DNA of 64,000 nt. Origin: Eudorina sp. 2006-703-Eu-15 (lineage: Eukaryota; Chlorophyta; Chlorophyceae; Chlamydomonadales; Volvocaceae). Within the stretch, counting starts at the first letter, position 1. Each line of letters starts with the position of its first letter. The stretch is taken from assembly GCA_003117195.1 (NCBI GenBank), contig BDSI01000001.1:992001-1056000 (forward strand), given 5' to 3'. The position numbers and the translations under genes were made by a program. The notes below the pieces were generated by a model that did not search any database, was not told the DNA's origin, and was given only the letters and a program-made list of their open reading frames with translations. Below are positions 25,041 through 36,641 of this stretch, one piece after another.

Positions 25041-26759
25041 TCAATAGAAGTCCGGGTTCTCGACAATAATCACCTCACCCCCGTGGTGGTGCCGGTGGTG
25101 GTGATGGTGGTGATGATGGGGATACTCCGAAACGTATACCACCTCAGTAACCGGCATCTGTGACGGCATGCCCCCCATGTAGGTTGGCTGCATCATCCCT
25201 TGACCGGCGCCGTACATGGGCTGCTGAGCCATGCCCATGCCGTACGGCCCCTGCATTGGTACACCCGCGAGGGACCTCGGCTGGCCGACCGGGTATGCCC
25301 CGCCCTGCATCGACTGGCCCGGCATAAACCCGCCCGCGGGCTGCTGCTGTCCGATCATGTACGGCCCTCCGGTGGTTTGCTGCTGCGGTTGCATCTGGCC
25401 GTACATACCACCTACGGGCGGTTGCATCCCCATCGGCTGCTGTTGCTGCATCCCCATCGGCTGCTGCTGTTGTTGCTGCTGCATGGCCATCTGTGAAGCG
25501 AAGGGGCCCACGGCGGGTGGCTGCTGTACAGCAGAGCCCATCATCCCTGGCTGCTGAGCATTCGGGAAGGGTGTATAGGTTGCCGGCGCTGCCACGGGGG
25601 CCTGACCCGGCGTGTAGCCCTGTTGGGGCGGGGCGTAGGGGCTGGGCTGCTGTTGCGACTGCTGCTGCTGCTGCTGCTGCGGGAAGAGTGCACCGGCGGA
25701 TGTCGACGGCGGCATCCCGGCCGGCGTGTTGTAATAGCCCGAGGGGGCCATGGGCGCCGTCGCGGCGGCCGGGCCGGGTGCATAGGCGGGTTGCTGCTGT
25801 GCAGGGAACTGCACAGCGGGCGCCGACTGGGCGGCTCGGGCAGCTAGTGCAGAAGACGTCACCGCATCCACGGCGGCGGCGACCGCCGCGGCGCCTGCAG
25901 CGGCGGCCGTTGCCGCTGAGGCGACGGCAGCGGCCGCATTGGCACCTCTGGCCCCTCCGGCGCCGTTGGGCGTGAATTTGAGTGTCACGCAGATGAAGCC
26001 GTGCTGCTTGCCGCTCTTCTTGCTCATGACCGGCACGTTGAGATGATCCACGCCGGCCTCGCGAACACGGGAGAGATTGAAAGCGCAGGTGCCGATAAAC
26101 TCATCCCGGCCGATGTCGTCGTCCTGCGTTTCGTAAACACGCACGCAGATAGGGACAGACGGCGTGTTGGAAAGTGTACTACCTCTAGACGGCGCCGGGA
26201 TTGAGGTGAATTCCTTCAAGTGACGTGGCAGAGCAGTTTGGGAATCGGCAGGTGCCTGCAGGTGCTCATCAGGCACGCCAAGGCGCACGCACGGGGTACG
26301 TAGCGTGACTCTCCTAGAGGGGGAAAACTGGTGACCGGCAGGTGGGTGCACCTCGCTGTACTGAGTCCCGTACCTTGATGTCTATCGTGACGTCGTTATC
26401 GTTGATGATGTTGACGTTGAATGTTTCGTTCCAGACGGGGTTCTTGCCGCCATTCCTGGCAGTTTTTGTGCGATAGGTCTGCTCCCCGACGCGGACAACG
26501 CAATATGGATCCTGCCTGCAAGATATGACCACGGTAATGATGTTGCCATCAGTGTGGGGGCCCGTAAGAGCGGTAAGAGCTTGGGGCAACCGCATTGAGT
26601 GCAAGCAGGTGTCGCGTCCCGCTGCCACGGGCGTAGGATCACAATCATGCGAATCCTTATAATGAAGACGCATCATTCTTACCTGCAAAACCAGTCAACG
26701 TCCTTGAGGTCTTTCGCGTACTCGACTGTCAAAGCTAGCGAGCCAGCCACCAGAGCCAT
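25041..26759 (-). CDS. C2-domain protein with Gln/Met/Pro-rich region and His-rich C-terminus (paralog A)
   Basis: Three exons on the minus strand: 26759-26683, 26515-26374, 26123-25041 (77+142+1083 nt), giving 433 residues. Residues 1 to about 115 form a C2 domain of the plant SRC2 type: ALTVEYAKDLKDVDWFCR, then QDPYCVVRVG, NPVWNETFNV and DDDIGRDEFIGT, ending in VPVMSKKSGKQHGF. The aspartates of the Ca2+-binding loops are present, so Ca2+-dependent membrane binding is likely (family knowledge). An Ala-rich linker and a Gln/Met/Gly/Pro-rich stretch with runs such as QQQQQQPMGM follow. The C-terminus has a tract of 11 His broken by one Arg, then GGEVIIVENPDFY. ATG 26757-26759 was chosen because it opens the C2 domain in the same way in all three paralogs. 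No signal peptide or membrane helix is seen. Function unknown beyond the C2 prediction. Confidence 0.9.
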
Positions 26760-28265
26760 TCTAAAGTTCAGCGGGTTACCTACTGCAGTGTGTTGATGAT
26801 GGTAAAGGTGACACGACCTGAGTACTTATCGGGCAACTAGTTAGTATAACGTCGGTACGGTACGTATACGTGTGAAGCTGGCTGGAGAAACGGTTTTGGA
26901 TGCCCGATAATGAATGGAAAGAAATATAGGCTGCAGCTATTAATGCGCGCTGTGTAGGTGAAGTCTCAAGAAACGCGGACTGTGAATTTGGAAATGTGTG
27001 TCCAGATACCATTTCGAAAACCCCTTCGATTGCGAAATAAATGGTGTGAACGAATTTGTTAATGAAACCTAAGTTATTTACATTGAACCATTCATCCCAA
27101 CGCGTTTACGTTCACTGGCTTACTAACGATGTCACTCTTTGCTGTTGAATCCATTCTTGAAGTGCATTTGCATCGGCGGCGCACCGGCCGTCATAAAATT
27201 GCAAACATTTGTTATGCCCATGTTATTCATCATTGCAAGTCAGCCCGATCATTTCGGTGTTTTCGCGTGTGCGGCGGGGCGCGGATATTGGATGGACTGC
27301 CGCAACACACTACTTACCCGTCCAGCTCTCGAAGGAAGAGGGTTGCGGGAGGAGGGTGGTCACCGTGCCACGAGTTTCGCCCGTCGAAGGAAACGAGGGT
27401 AGTTCGTTTGCTGTTGCTCTGCCTTACCCTGCCTTACGTGGTTTACGTGGTTGGTGTGCGTGTGGTTCCATATTACCGCCTGACGCACGACAGGACAACC
27501 ACCCGGAATGAAGGCATGTTACTGCGGTCTTCCACCATAGGTGGCCCAAAAGAACTCCCAGCAGGTAGGTCGGTAGGTCAGCGGTGCGTGGTAAGTGTGT
27601 GTAGGCAAGGCAAGAATCTCGGGCCCCAAACAAGTAGTACAGTAGCGCGCAGTAAACAGGAGTGGGCCACTGGGCCCGGTGTGACCGTTATTACTACAAC
27701 AACCAACATCCTACAATATCTTTCTTCGGCTGTTCGTGTCATTCAGCAAGCGCGGACTCGGGCTCGGCTGACTGTCGCCCGAGCAATATTCCCCAGCCAG
27801 CAGGTCGATTCATGTCGAATTTGATTCGACCTTGTGGTGTTGCAGACACCAGGTTGGATGCCTGACTAAGCTGCCCGGTACCGGAACCGGTTCAGGTTCG
27901 TACATGCGTCCCATGGGTCGATCGGGAGCTTGGGTACTGCGTGGTCGTCTCCGCGACGACAGAGCAGTGTACCGCGCCACACACGCAGCGGCATTTACCT
28001 CGATCATGCCGGTATGGGCCAGCAGCTCCCCTAGCTTCTGGGCGGATTCATCATCAGACCTCTATCTATTGCCATGTGTGCAGGTATGCATGCGCCGAAA
28101 ACCAAGTTGTGTCGCAACCAACGCGCCTGCCGTTGCCGACACGTCCAGCCAACTCCAAACCCACAAAATAAAAACAGAATGCAGGACCCGCAAGCAACCT
28201 GAACGAGTTTCCGACCTAAGAAATTTGCCAGGTTCATGCGCCCACCCCCCCCTGTTATTATTAGG

Positions 28266-28283
28266 ATGTTACAGCGGACCCCG
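28266..28283 (-). repeat. Dispersed GGGGTCCGCTGTAAC end motif, copy 4
   Basis: The minus strand reads GGGGTCCGCTGTAACATCC followed by TAATAATAA rather than CATT repeats. It lies 1.6 kb downstream of the stop of C2 paralog B. Confidence 0.6.
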
Positions 28284-28321
28284 CTGTGTTGCCAACAATG
28301 CCCACCGACCTAAGACCTAAC

Positions 28322-28387
28322 CAAATCTGATCACGAGGATCATCACCTGATCACGCAAATCTGATCACGAGGATCATCACCTGATCA
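28322..28387. repeat. 34-bp tandem duplication rich in TGATCA
   Basis: Two adjacent copies of a 34-bp unit that starts CAAATCTGATCACGAGG and also contains ATCACCTGATCA. Each unit carries two palindromic TGATCA words. No coding content. Confidence 0.8.
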
Positions 28388-29875
28388 GCAGGCAAACCCG
28401 ACAGCGTGTTCCTGCCCTGGCCTGCTGCGGGTGCCAGGGCAAGGCACGTCTCGATCCAAACTACATCCTGTTAATGCGGTATTGCAAACCAGTGCTTTTG
28501 GGCGTTTTGTTTGCCCTTGGGCCTCCGGCTCGTATGGGTATGTGCAGGTATGGGGTTACGCACCCCCAACCATGTAACACACACACACACACACACACAT
28601 CAGTCATACCTATCGACACCTCACTACGGTGTCATCTAACATGGTGCCGGCGGGCAGCGGCGGGGTGTTTGCGTGTACACGCGTCTGCACATTAACGCAG
28701 TATATAGGTACTCATGCAATACCGACCTACACGCCCGACTGCTCGTCACTCATCAGCGGGATGTATGCCTTGACTGTTTGCTGGGAGTAGTGACGCTGCA
28801 TACGGTACTGTCAGCCTGGGTGTGGCGGCTTGTGACGCTTTGCATTTTGAGTACCACGCAGGCAAAACAAGGGATATACACGGCCAGGACACCCCGCACG
28901 CAGGGCGGCCGCATCTTCAGGGCGCCCTTTCTCACACACCGGTGCACAGGCCCCAATGACACCAACGTCCCAGGTTGCGCCTCGAAGCCCACCCCAGCGA
29001 GGTGGCGACAGAAGACAGCAGCGAGCAGAGTACACTACGAAGAGACCCGCCCAGCTAGCCCAGCCATTCACGAACGCCGCCGACCGCACAGGCGCCCAAA
29101 GGACTGGGCTGCCGCCTAGCAACATCCCAACGTGCAGCACATCAATGACATGTATAACGTTCACTCGTTCATTCATATATACAAGGAAAGACCGACCCAC
29201 CCATATCCATCCGCCTGGATGCGGGCTGCGGTGGCCTCGTCCGCATTGCTGGTACGAAACCCTTGCCGTACACACCCGCGTTGCTCACGCAGGTCTTTAA
29301 GAATCACACGTACCGTATATAAGCCCGTATAAGCCAGGGTCGAAATGCTCTCGAGGCATACATAGGCAGCATAGTCATGAATGCGGGTGCACATACATTC
29401 ACAAGTACGTAAGCAAGCAAGCAAGCTTGGTATAAGCATCACGACTGCATCGAAGGGCACCGATGCGGCCGCAGTGATAAGCTACGAATAGGGTCCACGG
29501 AAACCTGGTCTCTTTAGTATATTTGCACCCAACACCGCCTCGAGTCCCCCACTGCGTAATCCCCATCGCCCGCATGAATCATAAATGTTCAGTACCGGTA
29601 CTCACGTACGCAACAATCCTCTTCAGCCCCGCGCCCCCCTTCCCGCTTTATTCTCCGAATCCAAGACAGAAGACGAAGCCCTCGAAGTCCGTCATCGGTG
29701 CTCAACCCCGCGATCTAGTGGCCTTACGTAACATGTCGGATTCTCTTTTCCGTGCAAAGCCCGGGAGTCGCTCGGGGATCAGCAGCCAGCAGTAGCGCTG
29801 AAAACGCGGTAGAAACGAGACAATTGCTGCTGAGCTGATGTCTAGGATCCGCACGTCATTCAGAGACGCACATGC

Positions 29876-31222
29876 CTACCATGGCCGCTCAATGAACACA
29901 ACTTGCTCTCCGCCATGGTGGTGGTGGTGGTGATGGTAAGGCTGGAAGTTGCCGCCCATTGGTGCAACCATGCCGCCACCCATCGGCGCCATCATGCCGC
30001 CGCCGCCGCCGTACATTTGCTGCTGCATACCGCCACTGTACATCGGCTGCTGCATGCCGCCACCGTACATTGGCTGCTGCATACCGCCGCCGTACATGGG
30101 CTGCTGCATACCGCCGTTCATCGATTGCGGCGTTCCGCCGTACATGGGCTGTTGCCACCCCTGAGACTGCCACTGCAACGCCACCGACACGAACCCATGC
30201 TGCGCCTGCGTCCGGGTGCTGTAAACGGGGACTTGCTGCCGGTCTTGCCCGTACTGTCGTACATTCGACAGATTGACCGATGCCGAGCCCAAGTTGGGAT
30301 CCCGGCCCAGCTCGCTATCCTGTAAGAAGAAACCAACGAAGGGGTGAGCAAGTTTAGCAATTTTAGCGATGCCACCTCGCTGACAGGAACCACAAGACCT
30401 AATAGGCGTCGTTTTTGAGTGGACAACGAACCTCTGCCCTTCAGGGCTTGGCTGGGTTTACGGCCAGGGCTTGCCAGACATGATGATTGCACGGCTCTAG
30501 GTTGGGCACGGTTACCGTGCATTGCCCGCGCAGAGGCGCGACGCGTCGCTACGTTTCCTCACACCATCCACACCTACCAACCTTTATTTCGATCATCAGG
30601 TCATTCTCATTGCAGATGTTGAACTGGAAGGTCTCATTCCACACGGGGTTGGTGCCGCCGCGGCTGGCGGTCTGGGTGCGGTACGTCTGGGTGCCCACGG
30701 ACAAGATGCAGTAGGGACTCTGTCTGCGGTTGAGAGAAAAAAGGAATCACGTGCGCAGGCGGTCATGCGGGAATGCGTGGAGGAGAGCACATTAGTTGCA
30801 AGTTGTGAAGGGAGGGGTTGGGCACCGATGCATGCTGCAGGTGACCGATGGCCTCGGTGGCACCAGGTGGCACGTCACACCAAGGAACAAGTGAGGGTTT
30901 GCCAAAACCAGATCACTCTCATTGTTCTGCCCAAAAACATATGCGCTCGTCCAAAAACGTTGTCGTATGCAGCCACCCGTTGGGTTAAACGATTACAAGC
31001 GTTGCGTAAGGTTGCGTTGCATCTTTGGTTGTCACAGATAGAATGAGTTCCTTATGCCGTTTGTTGTGCTAATAACCAATGCAGGTGACCGGCTGAGGAA
31101 CGTGCTCCAGCGCTATCATCAAGCAGCCCCAAGCAATTCACGTACCTGAATATCAAGTCGTGGTCCTTTAAGCCATCAGCGAATTCAATGGTCACCGATA
31201 CGATGCCTGGGCACAGTGCCAT
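29876..31222 (-). CDS. Small C2-domain protein with QQPMYGG repeats and His-rich C-terminus (paralog B)
   Basis: Three exons: 31222-31146, 30723-30582, 30319-29876 (77+142+444 nt), 220 residues. Exon 1 (VSVTIEFADGLKDHDLIFR) and exon 2 (SPYCILSVGTQTYRTQTA, NPVWNETFQFN) encode the C2 sandwich. The usual DPY of the second calcium loop is SPY, so an expected Ca2+ ligand is lost. Loop 3 also differs (DSELGRDPNLG), so Ca2+ binding is doubtful. Exon 3 finishes the C2 domain, then carries five near repeats of QQPMYGGGM, a Gly/Met-rich stretch, seven consecutive His, and the tail GGEQVVFIERPW. Exon boundaries match paralogs A and C exactly. The His tract and hydrophobic/acidic end are the features kept in all three proteins. 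Function unknown; a membrane or condensate scaffold is conceivable, but that is inference. Confidence 0.88.
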
Positions 31223-34200
31223 TCGTTGATGCGCGGCAAAATACTCTGGCAATAATCACGTAAAACTAACGCTAAGTATGAAAGAATACAGGGATATGAA
31301 GCGAATATACGTAAGGTGGATGCAGGTGGATGCGGTCTTTTTGTATCGGAGTAAACGTACGGAGCAGTCGGGATCGTATACCTGCACCTGTGCGCAGCCG
31401 ACACACTAGTGAAGTAATTAGTATGCATCAAATACTTGTCTCAAAGAAGAGACACAACCACAAAATTTACGATATCTCTCTCAAATCTCACTCTACTCGG
31501 ACGAGCACGGGTTTCACGCTTACCCGTATCCTACGTCGAGGATATGCCCATCGAAGTAATTTTAATTTTTTATTATTTGTCAGGAGTGTGCCTATGAACA
31601 AGAATTTTCAGGGCACGAATTCGTAGGGCAAAAGAGTAACTGCTGTAGAGCGCAACGCCGTCCCTAGCTGTTCTCGACTGCGGTTCCAGGTTTAAGTCTT
31701 CGGCCAACGCGTCTCAAGTCACGGGAGAAATTCGATTGCTTATTTCATGAAAATTTCATTTGCTTCATCTCCGACGGCGGCCGCATTCCGTCAAGCAACG
31801 CACAATTATACCCCATGTCAAGTACGTCTATTTACCACGCACGGTGACTACTGTGTGCGTCGGTGTGGGGCCGATAGCAAGGAGTGGGGGAGGGGGACCT
31901 GGTACGGGCTCGGCTCCTCGGCACCGGCCCGGGGGCGGTGCCGAGCCCAGCCCTTGGGCCAAGGGCAGGGCTCCGGCCCCTAGCCCGCACACTCCACGCA
32001 CACTCCACCGTCCACCCGTAGCGCCCGTCCTCAGAACATGCGTGCAGCTCCCGCCATGGCTGGGGCGGCGCGGCTAGCGCGGCAGTGGCCAGCACATCCG
32101 TCGAAATCCGTCCTGAGTGAACGGGAGATCGCTGTTGCTCCTCCCGGCAACCCAACCCAACAACGCATCGGCCGGAGGGGGAAATAATGCGGAAATCAAT
32201 GGCTGGGTGTCGTGTATCATACGGCAGCGGACAACAAAGGGCTTGACTGATAATGATGCGCTCTTGGTGTGGTCCGGTGCGCCGGGTTAGCCGGGTGCGC
32301 CTGCGCGGCGCGCTTTTCTGTGTGCAGTTTATGGTGAGGACGGTTGCCACCGATGACCTTGTCGATGTGCTCCGGCAGTGCTAGGAAAGCTTCGTATGGT
32401 AGGTGGTGGTAATTGCTCTTGCTGTTACGTATGCCTTCGCAAGTTGCGGGACAGAATCAGCAGTCGTTGAGCGGTCAGCGAAGTAACGGCGAGGAAGGAA
32501 GGGAAAGGAGGAAGGGAACGCCTGGGAAAGCGAGGTGCGTGCACTCAACGACAACTTGACTCGTGAGAACGAAAAGTTCTCCATCGAAGTGTTGCAACCT
32601 TAATGCTTGATGATGATGGTTGTTTTGCGGGCTTCAAAGCCACAGGTTCGTATACGATGTACGGCTGGCAGGTAGGCCAAAACTGGTAACACTTTTACAG
32701 AATATGTTTGACCCCTCAACACCTTCCGAAAATATTTAGTTAGAATTCATAGCACCTTACTTTAATCCCAATTTCTAACAGCCTCTACGCTTCACGCGTT
32801 GATTGATTAATCCCACAACAAAGCCACCCGAAATTTGCTGACCCTTTTCACATCTGACAATTATGATTCATCATATATTCCTCATTGTGAGACTGAGCCT
32901 CAGGGCTGTGCGTGGAGTGGGACGCTGCTTTGGCCTCAGGTCCGGAGCACCAGGCCGTCGCAGCCGGGCATACAGCGCAGATGGACAGGACCACAACGGC
33001 CAACATCGCAACGCTAACGGTCAAGGGGCTGCTCCACGTCGCAGGTGAGGCGCCACTTTAGTTTGTAGACATCATGGCTGACATGAAGTGGAATGAGAAA
33101 GCAAATCAGTTGGAAATAATACGAGACGGACTTTCTGCATTCATTCACGGTATTTGTTCTAGCCCAGCAACTCAGCTCTTCACAAACGCTGACAGGCCAC
33201 ACGGTATTAGTAAACGCGCCTTCTGGGAATGCACTGGCCATATATTTTCTTGTTATTCATGAAATTAAATTTATTCATAACTTCAATTCGTAGCGTTTCG
33301 CCGGCTGGCGGGTTGCCGTTACTTCACTTTTACGTCAGCATATTTCGCTTTGCGAGCGCGACACGGACGTCTCCGTTTGCATGCTCGATGGCAATTTGTC
33401 GACCACCTGCCGTGACGTCGTCCGTGACTTCGGAGAATACGGTTCCTGATTGATAGCTAGCTAGGTTTCCGTGCGTCGCGAACTACTTCTGTGGTCAGGT
33501 GTCCGCGCAAGGTTGTGCATTGCAACTTACGTGCCTTCAGCGATACGATACTGCAAGGCGAACCGGTTGAGTCATTCTGCTCCACTCGTCCGCCGTCTTC
33601 GCCGTTGCCGCCGCAGGCACACCGCTGACCGGTCGCCACCCCAGCAGCGCCGAAGGTGCGCCCTCGCTTTTAAACACATGGAATGTATTCGTTGAGCCTC
33701 AGGGGACGGCCGGGGAAGGCTGGGGGCTGTCCTGGGGGCATACATAGCGACCCCCGTGCCCTGCAGTGCCCCTGCGAAATGAAAGAATCCATCTGTTCAC
33801 GTCACCAATGCTCCCCAGTTTGTTTGCGAATAATGTCACCACCTGTACACGGGCAATCTTGGGGTACAAGTGGCGCCACGGCGGCGCGGCCGGTGGACAG
33901 CGCGAACGAAGCTGCGGCGGGGCTGATGACGCATATCTTCTGATGGCTTCACCTTTACTTGATTGCTTGCTTTCCCGCTCACGTGTCATTACCAGGGGTC
34001 GCAAGAATCAGAAAGGGAACGCCAACGGTGGCGGAGCCCACGCCGTCGCCGGGGACGCCGCGGCGGCGCAGATGCACCAGCCCGCTGCTGCTGCTGCCCC
34101 AATGGGCCACCCAGTTGGGGCCGACGCAAACGTGCAGTACGCTGGAGTCAAAGCGGCGTGAGGCCGCCGTACGTACATGCATACGCCATCCATCCCCGGC

Positions 34201-36641
34201 ATTTGTAACGCATCAACCGTCATCTATATTTATTTCGGACGAAGAGCGTGTATGGCCGCGCTGTGATTATTGGTGACTGTGCTTGGTTGACCCTGCTAAC
34301 AGCTGGCGCGCGAGGGGCTGTGTTCGACCCAGTGTCTACGTAAAAGCGATAATGTTTTGCCAAAAGTTATCTTGATCCAACCAATGATGTCTTTGCTTTG
34401 AGGCTGGTTATTGTTGTCTAGATAGCACTGCTGAGCCACGTAGGGTATATGCGCGGTCGGTACGACTCGGCTATGTGGACATGGGTTAGTAGATTATGTT
34501 CCGTGTCCCCAGGTAACCGCACGTGTCCGGGGCGTGCACCACTGGCTGGGTGCATCGCGTCGTACTGTACGTACCAATGCTGGCTCGCTATGTGGCGCGG
34601 GCGATACTGTATGTGGCACTTGCGACATTATTCGTTGTGCTCGCCAGCCAGCCAGGCGGCCAGCAAGAGAGCGAGAAATAAAGAACGAGAGACTGAATGA
34701 TGAAGGACTGACCGGCATGCGCATCAGGGTTGTACATCCTCATCCGTCTTCATTCGTGTAACATTTTATTCGCCCAGCTTTCAGTACGACTATACAGCAG
34801 TCGTCCGTGCAGTACATACTCAACTTTCCCACATCCATTCCTCAACTGGCCAGCACCCAGCAGCCAGGCAAATGCGTGGCGGCAGCTAATGGCCCAGCGC
34901 CCTCTCCTAATCAAGCTCACTGCCTACTAGTACTCGCTGCCTACTCGTAGCTAAGACGGCATTCGCATGGCCGTCCTCTAATGCCGCTTTAATCACCACC
35001 GATGATTCCTCCGAGGGATCCGCTGCACGTAACATCAATGCATCCATGTTCAGCTACACCTGCCGGTGCAGTGAGTCATGCCAGCTGTTGGTGCAAGATA
35101 CACTCTAGCTAACCCAAGGGGCTGAAGAGCTGAAGACATAGCCAGGACAGGCAACTGGCTTCGCAGCGTTCTGGTGCCTTAGATGCCCTTCCTTGCATGC
35201 AATATACACTGCGTGAGGTGAGATAGGATGATGATCCCGAATGTGTGGATCTGGCGGACGGACCAGCCGAGTGTATGTGCTCCCTCGCTCGCCCGAATGC
35301 ACCACCACCACCTGCCACCACCACCATACCACCACCACCAACACCATCCACCACCATACCACCACCACCTGCCACCACCACCATACCACCACCACCTGCC
35401 ACCACCATACCACCACCACCTGCCACCACCATACCACCACCACCTGCCACCACCATACCACCACCACCTGCCACCACCACCTGCCACCAAGTCTACGATC
35501 AAGGGTGGCCCATCCGGCGCGCACATTCCCTCAGTTCCTCACGTCACTGACACATCCGTCGATCGCGCGAGCACCGTCCTTGCTTGCTTGTGGGAGTAGC
35601 ATGCAGGCGGCATGTCGCAGTGTCCTATCGCAGCGGCATTCCAACGCACGGGGCCGCGCGCCAGCGCAGTGTAGGCGGCATAACACGTGCGATAATGAGA
35701 CATCTAACACGTAAATGCATGCATGGGGACACGCTATTATTGAGCTACGGTACGCGCGCGCGTGCCTTCGGCGCGCCATGTGCTTGATACCCACACCCTG
35801 GCTGGCCGGACCGCAAGAAAATAGCCCAAGAAAGGGGTTCCAGACATCTCGAGTAAGCCTTTGTGTCGCGCTGCTACAGCCGCCATACACGTGCTTGAGT
35901 GATGCATGGCGACGTTCGCGGCGCAAATAAAACGCAACCCTGCCTCAATTCGACCTTCCATTGCACCTCATGTATGTCTACTCGGAGCTAGCTAGGGAGG
36001 CATCTGTCCGCAGGCAGCCCGTCGCTTAGGTGGGTGGGGCTGTGCACCGCGTGCGTGCGCGTCCCAAGCGACGCTGTCATCATCAGAGACGCTTCGATTC
36101 AAAGGTAAGCGCACACACACATAAATATATACAGGGCCTGAGGACATCGCGTGGGTGGATGGTCGCCTGAAGCATGTGAACCCCGTGATCGCGACATGCA
36201 GCAGCTGCGGTGGCACCGAATTAATCTCCGGTGACTGGCGGCTCGGCGGGCGGGGGGCTTACGTACTTGCCGGCCGACAATCAACACGCAACTAACGTCC
36301 AACGGCTGCAACCGTCCACACGGCGGCTTCATATCTGCCGTCTCGCCCATCCAGTCGTCGGCCATGCAAGCACCAGATAGATCCCTTATACTAGCGGGCC
36401 GAATGTATGAAACACGCACGAAATACATCTGCCCCTGCTATGTAGCTGGAAAGCGCCGCGCGCGAGCGAGGTGGGTCGCTCGCTCGGTTCGTTGCTAGCC
36501 GGCCCAATGATATAATGCAACCAGACCAGGATGGATAAAATAAAGCCGTAGTCGTAGCTGCCTAAACGTCGGGACACCCGGTCGGGACTCGGGTCCACCT
36601 TGTATATAACGATTACTACTAACTAATGAACGTGCACGCAA
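31223..36641. other. Intergenic interval between C2 paralogs B and C
   Basis: About 5.4 kb with no gene I can firmly support. There is a perfect 10-bp inverted repeat (CTCGGCACCG/CGGTGCCGAG) at 31917-31945, and a 24-bp CCACCA-rich minisatellite at 35298-35490. On the plus strand, 32981-33044 is open (MDRTTTANIATLTV) with a splice donor, and 33995-34161 is an Ala-rich, GC3-rich frame ending in VQYAGVKAA. These could be exons of a decayed or unrecognized gene, but no consistent joining was found. Confidence 0.45.
35298..35490. repeat. 24-bp CCACCA-rich minisatellite
   Basis: Units of the type CCTGCCACCACCATACCACC plus CCA repeat about seven times. Strong strand asymmetry in composition creates long open frames of Pro/His/Thr on one strand and Gly/Trp/Val on the other. 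These frames are artefacts. Confidence 0.9.

Larger units (their letters stand above)
26760..29875. other. Intergenic interval between C2 paralogs A and B
   Basis: No gene supported. It includes the upstream region of paralog A, a 34-bp tandem duplication at 28322-28387, a (CA)n tract near 28578-28599, and a retroposon-end motif on the minus strand at 28266-28283. Reading frames here are short and have no recognizable motif. Confidence 0.5.

Noticed and set aside
35105..35599. Long frames of Gly/Trp/Val or Pro/His/Thr
   Set aside because: Created by the CCACCA-type minisatellite; all six frames are open because the unit lacks stops.
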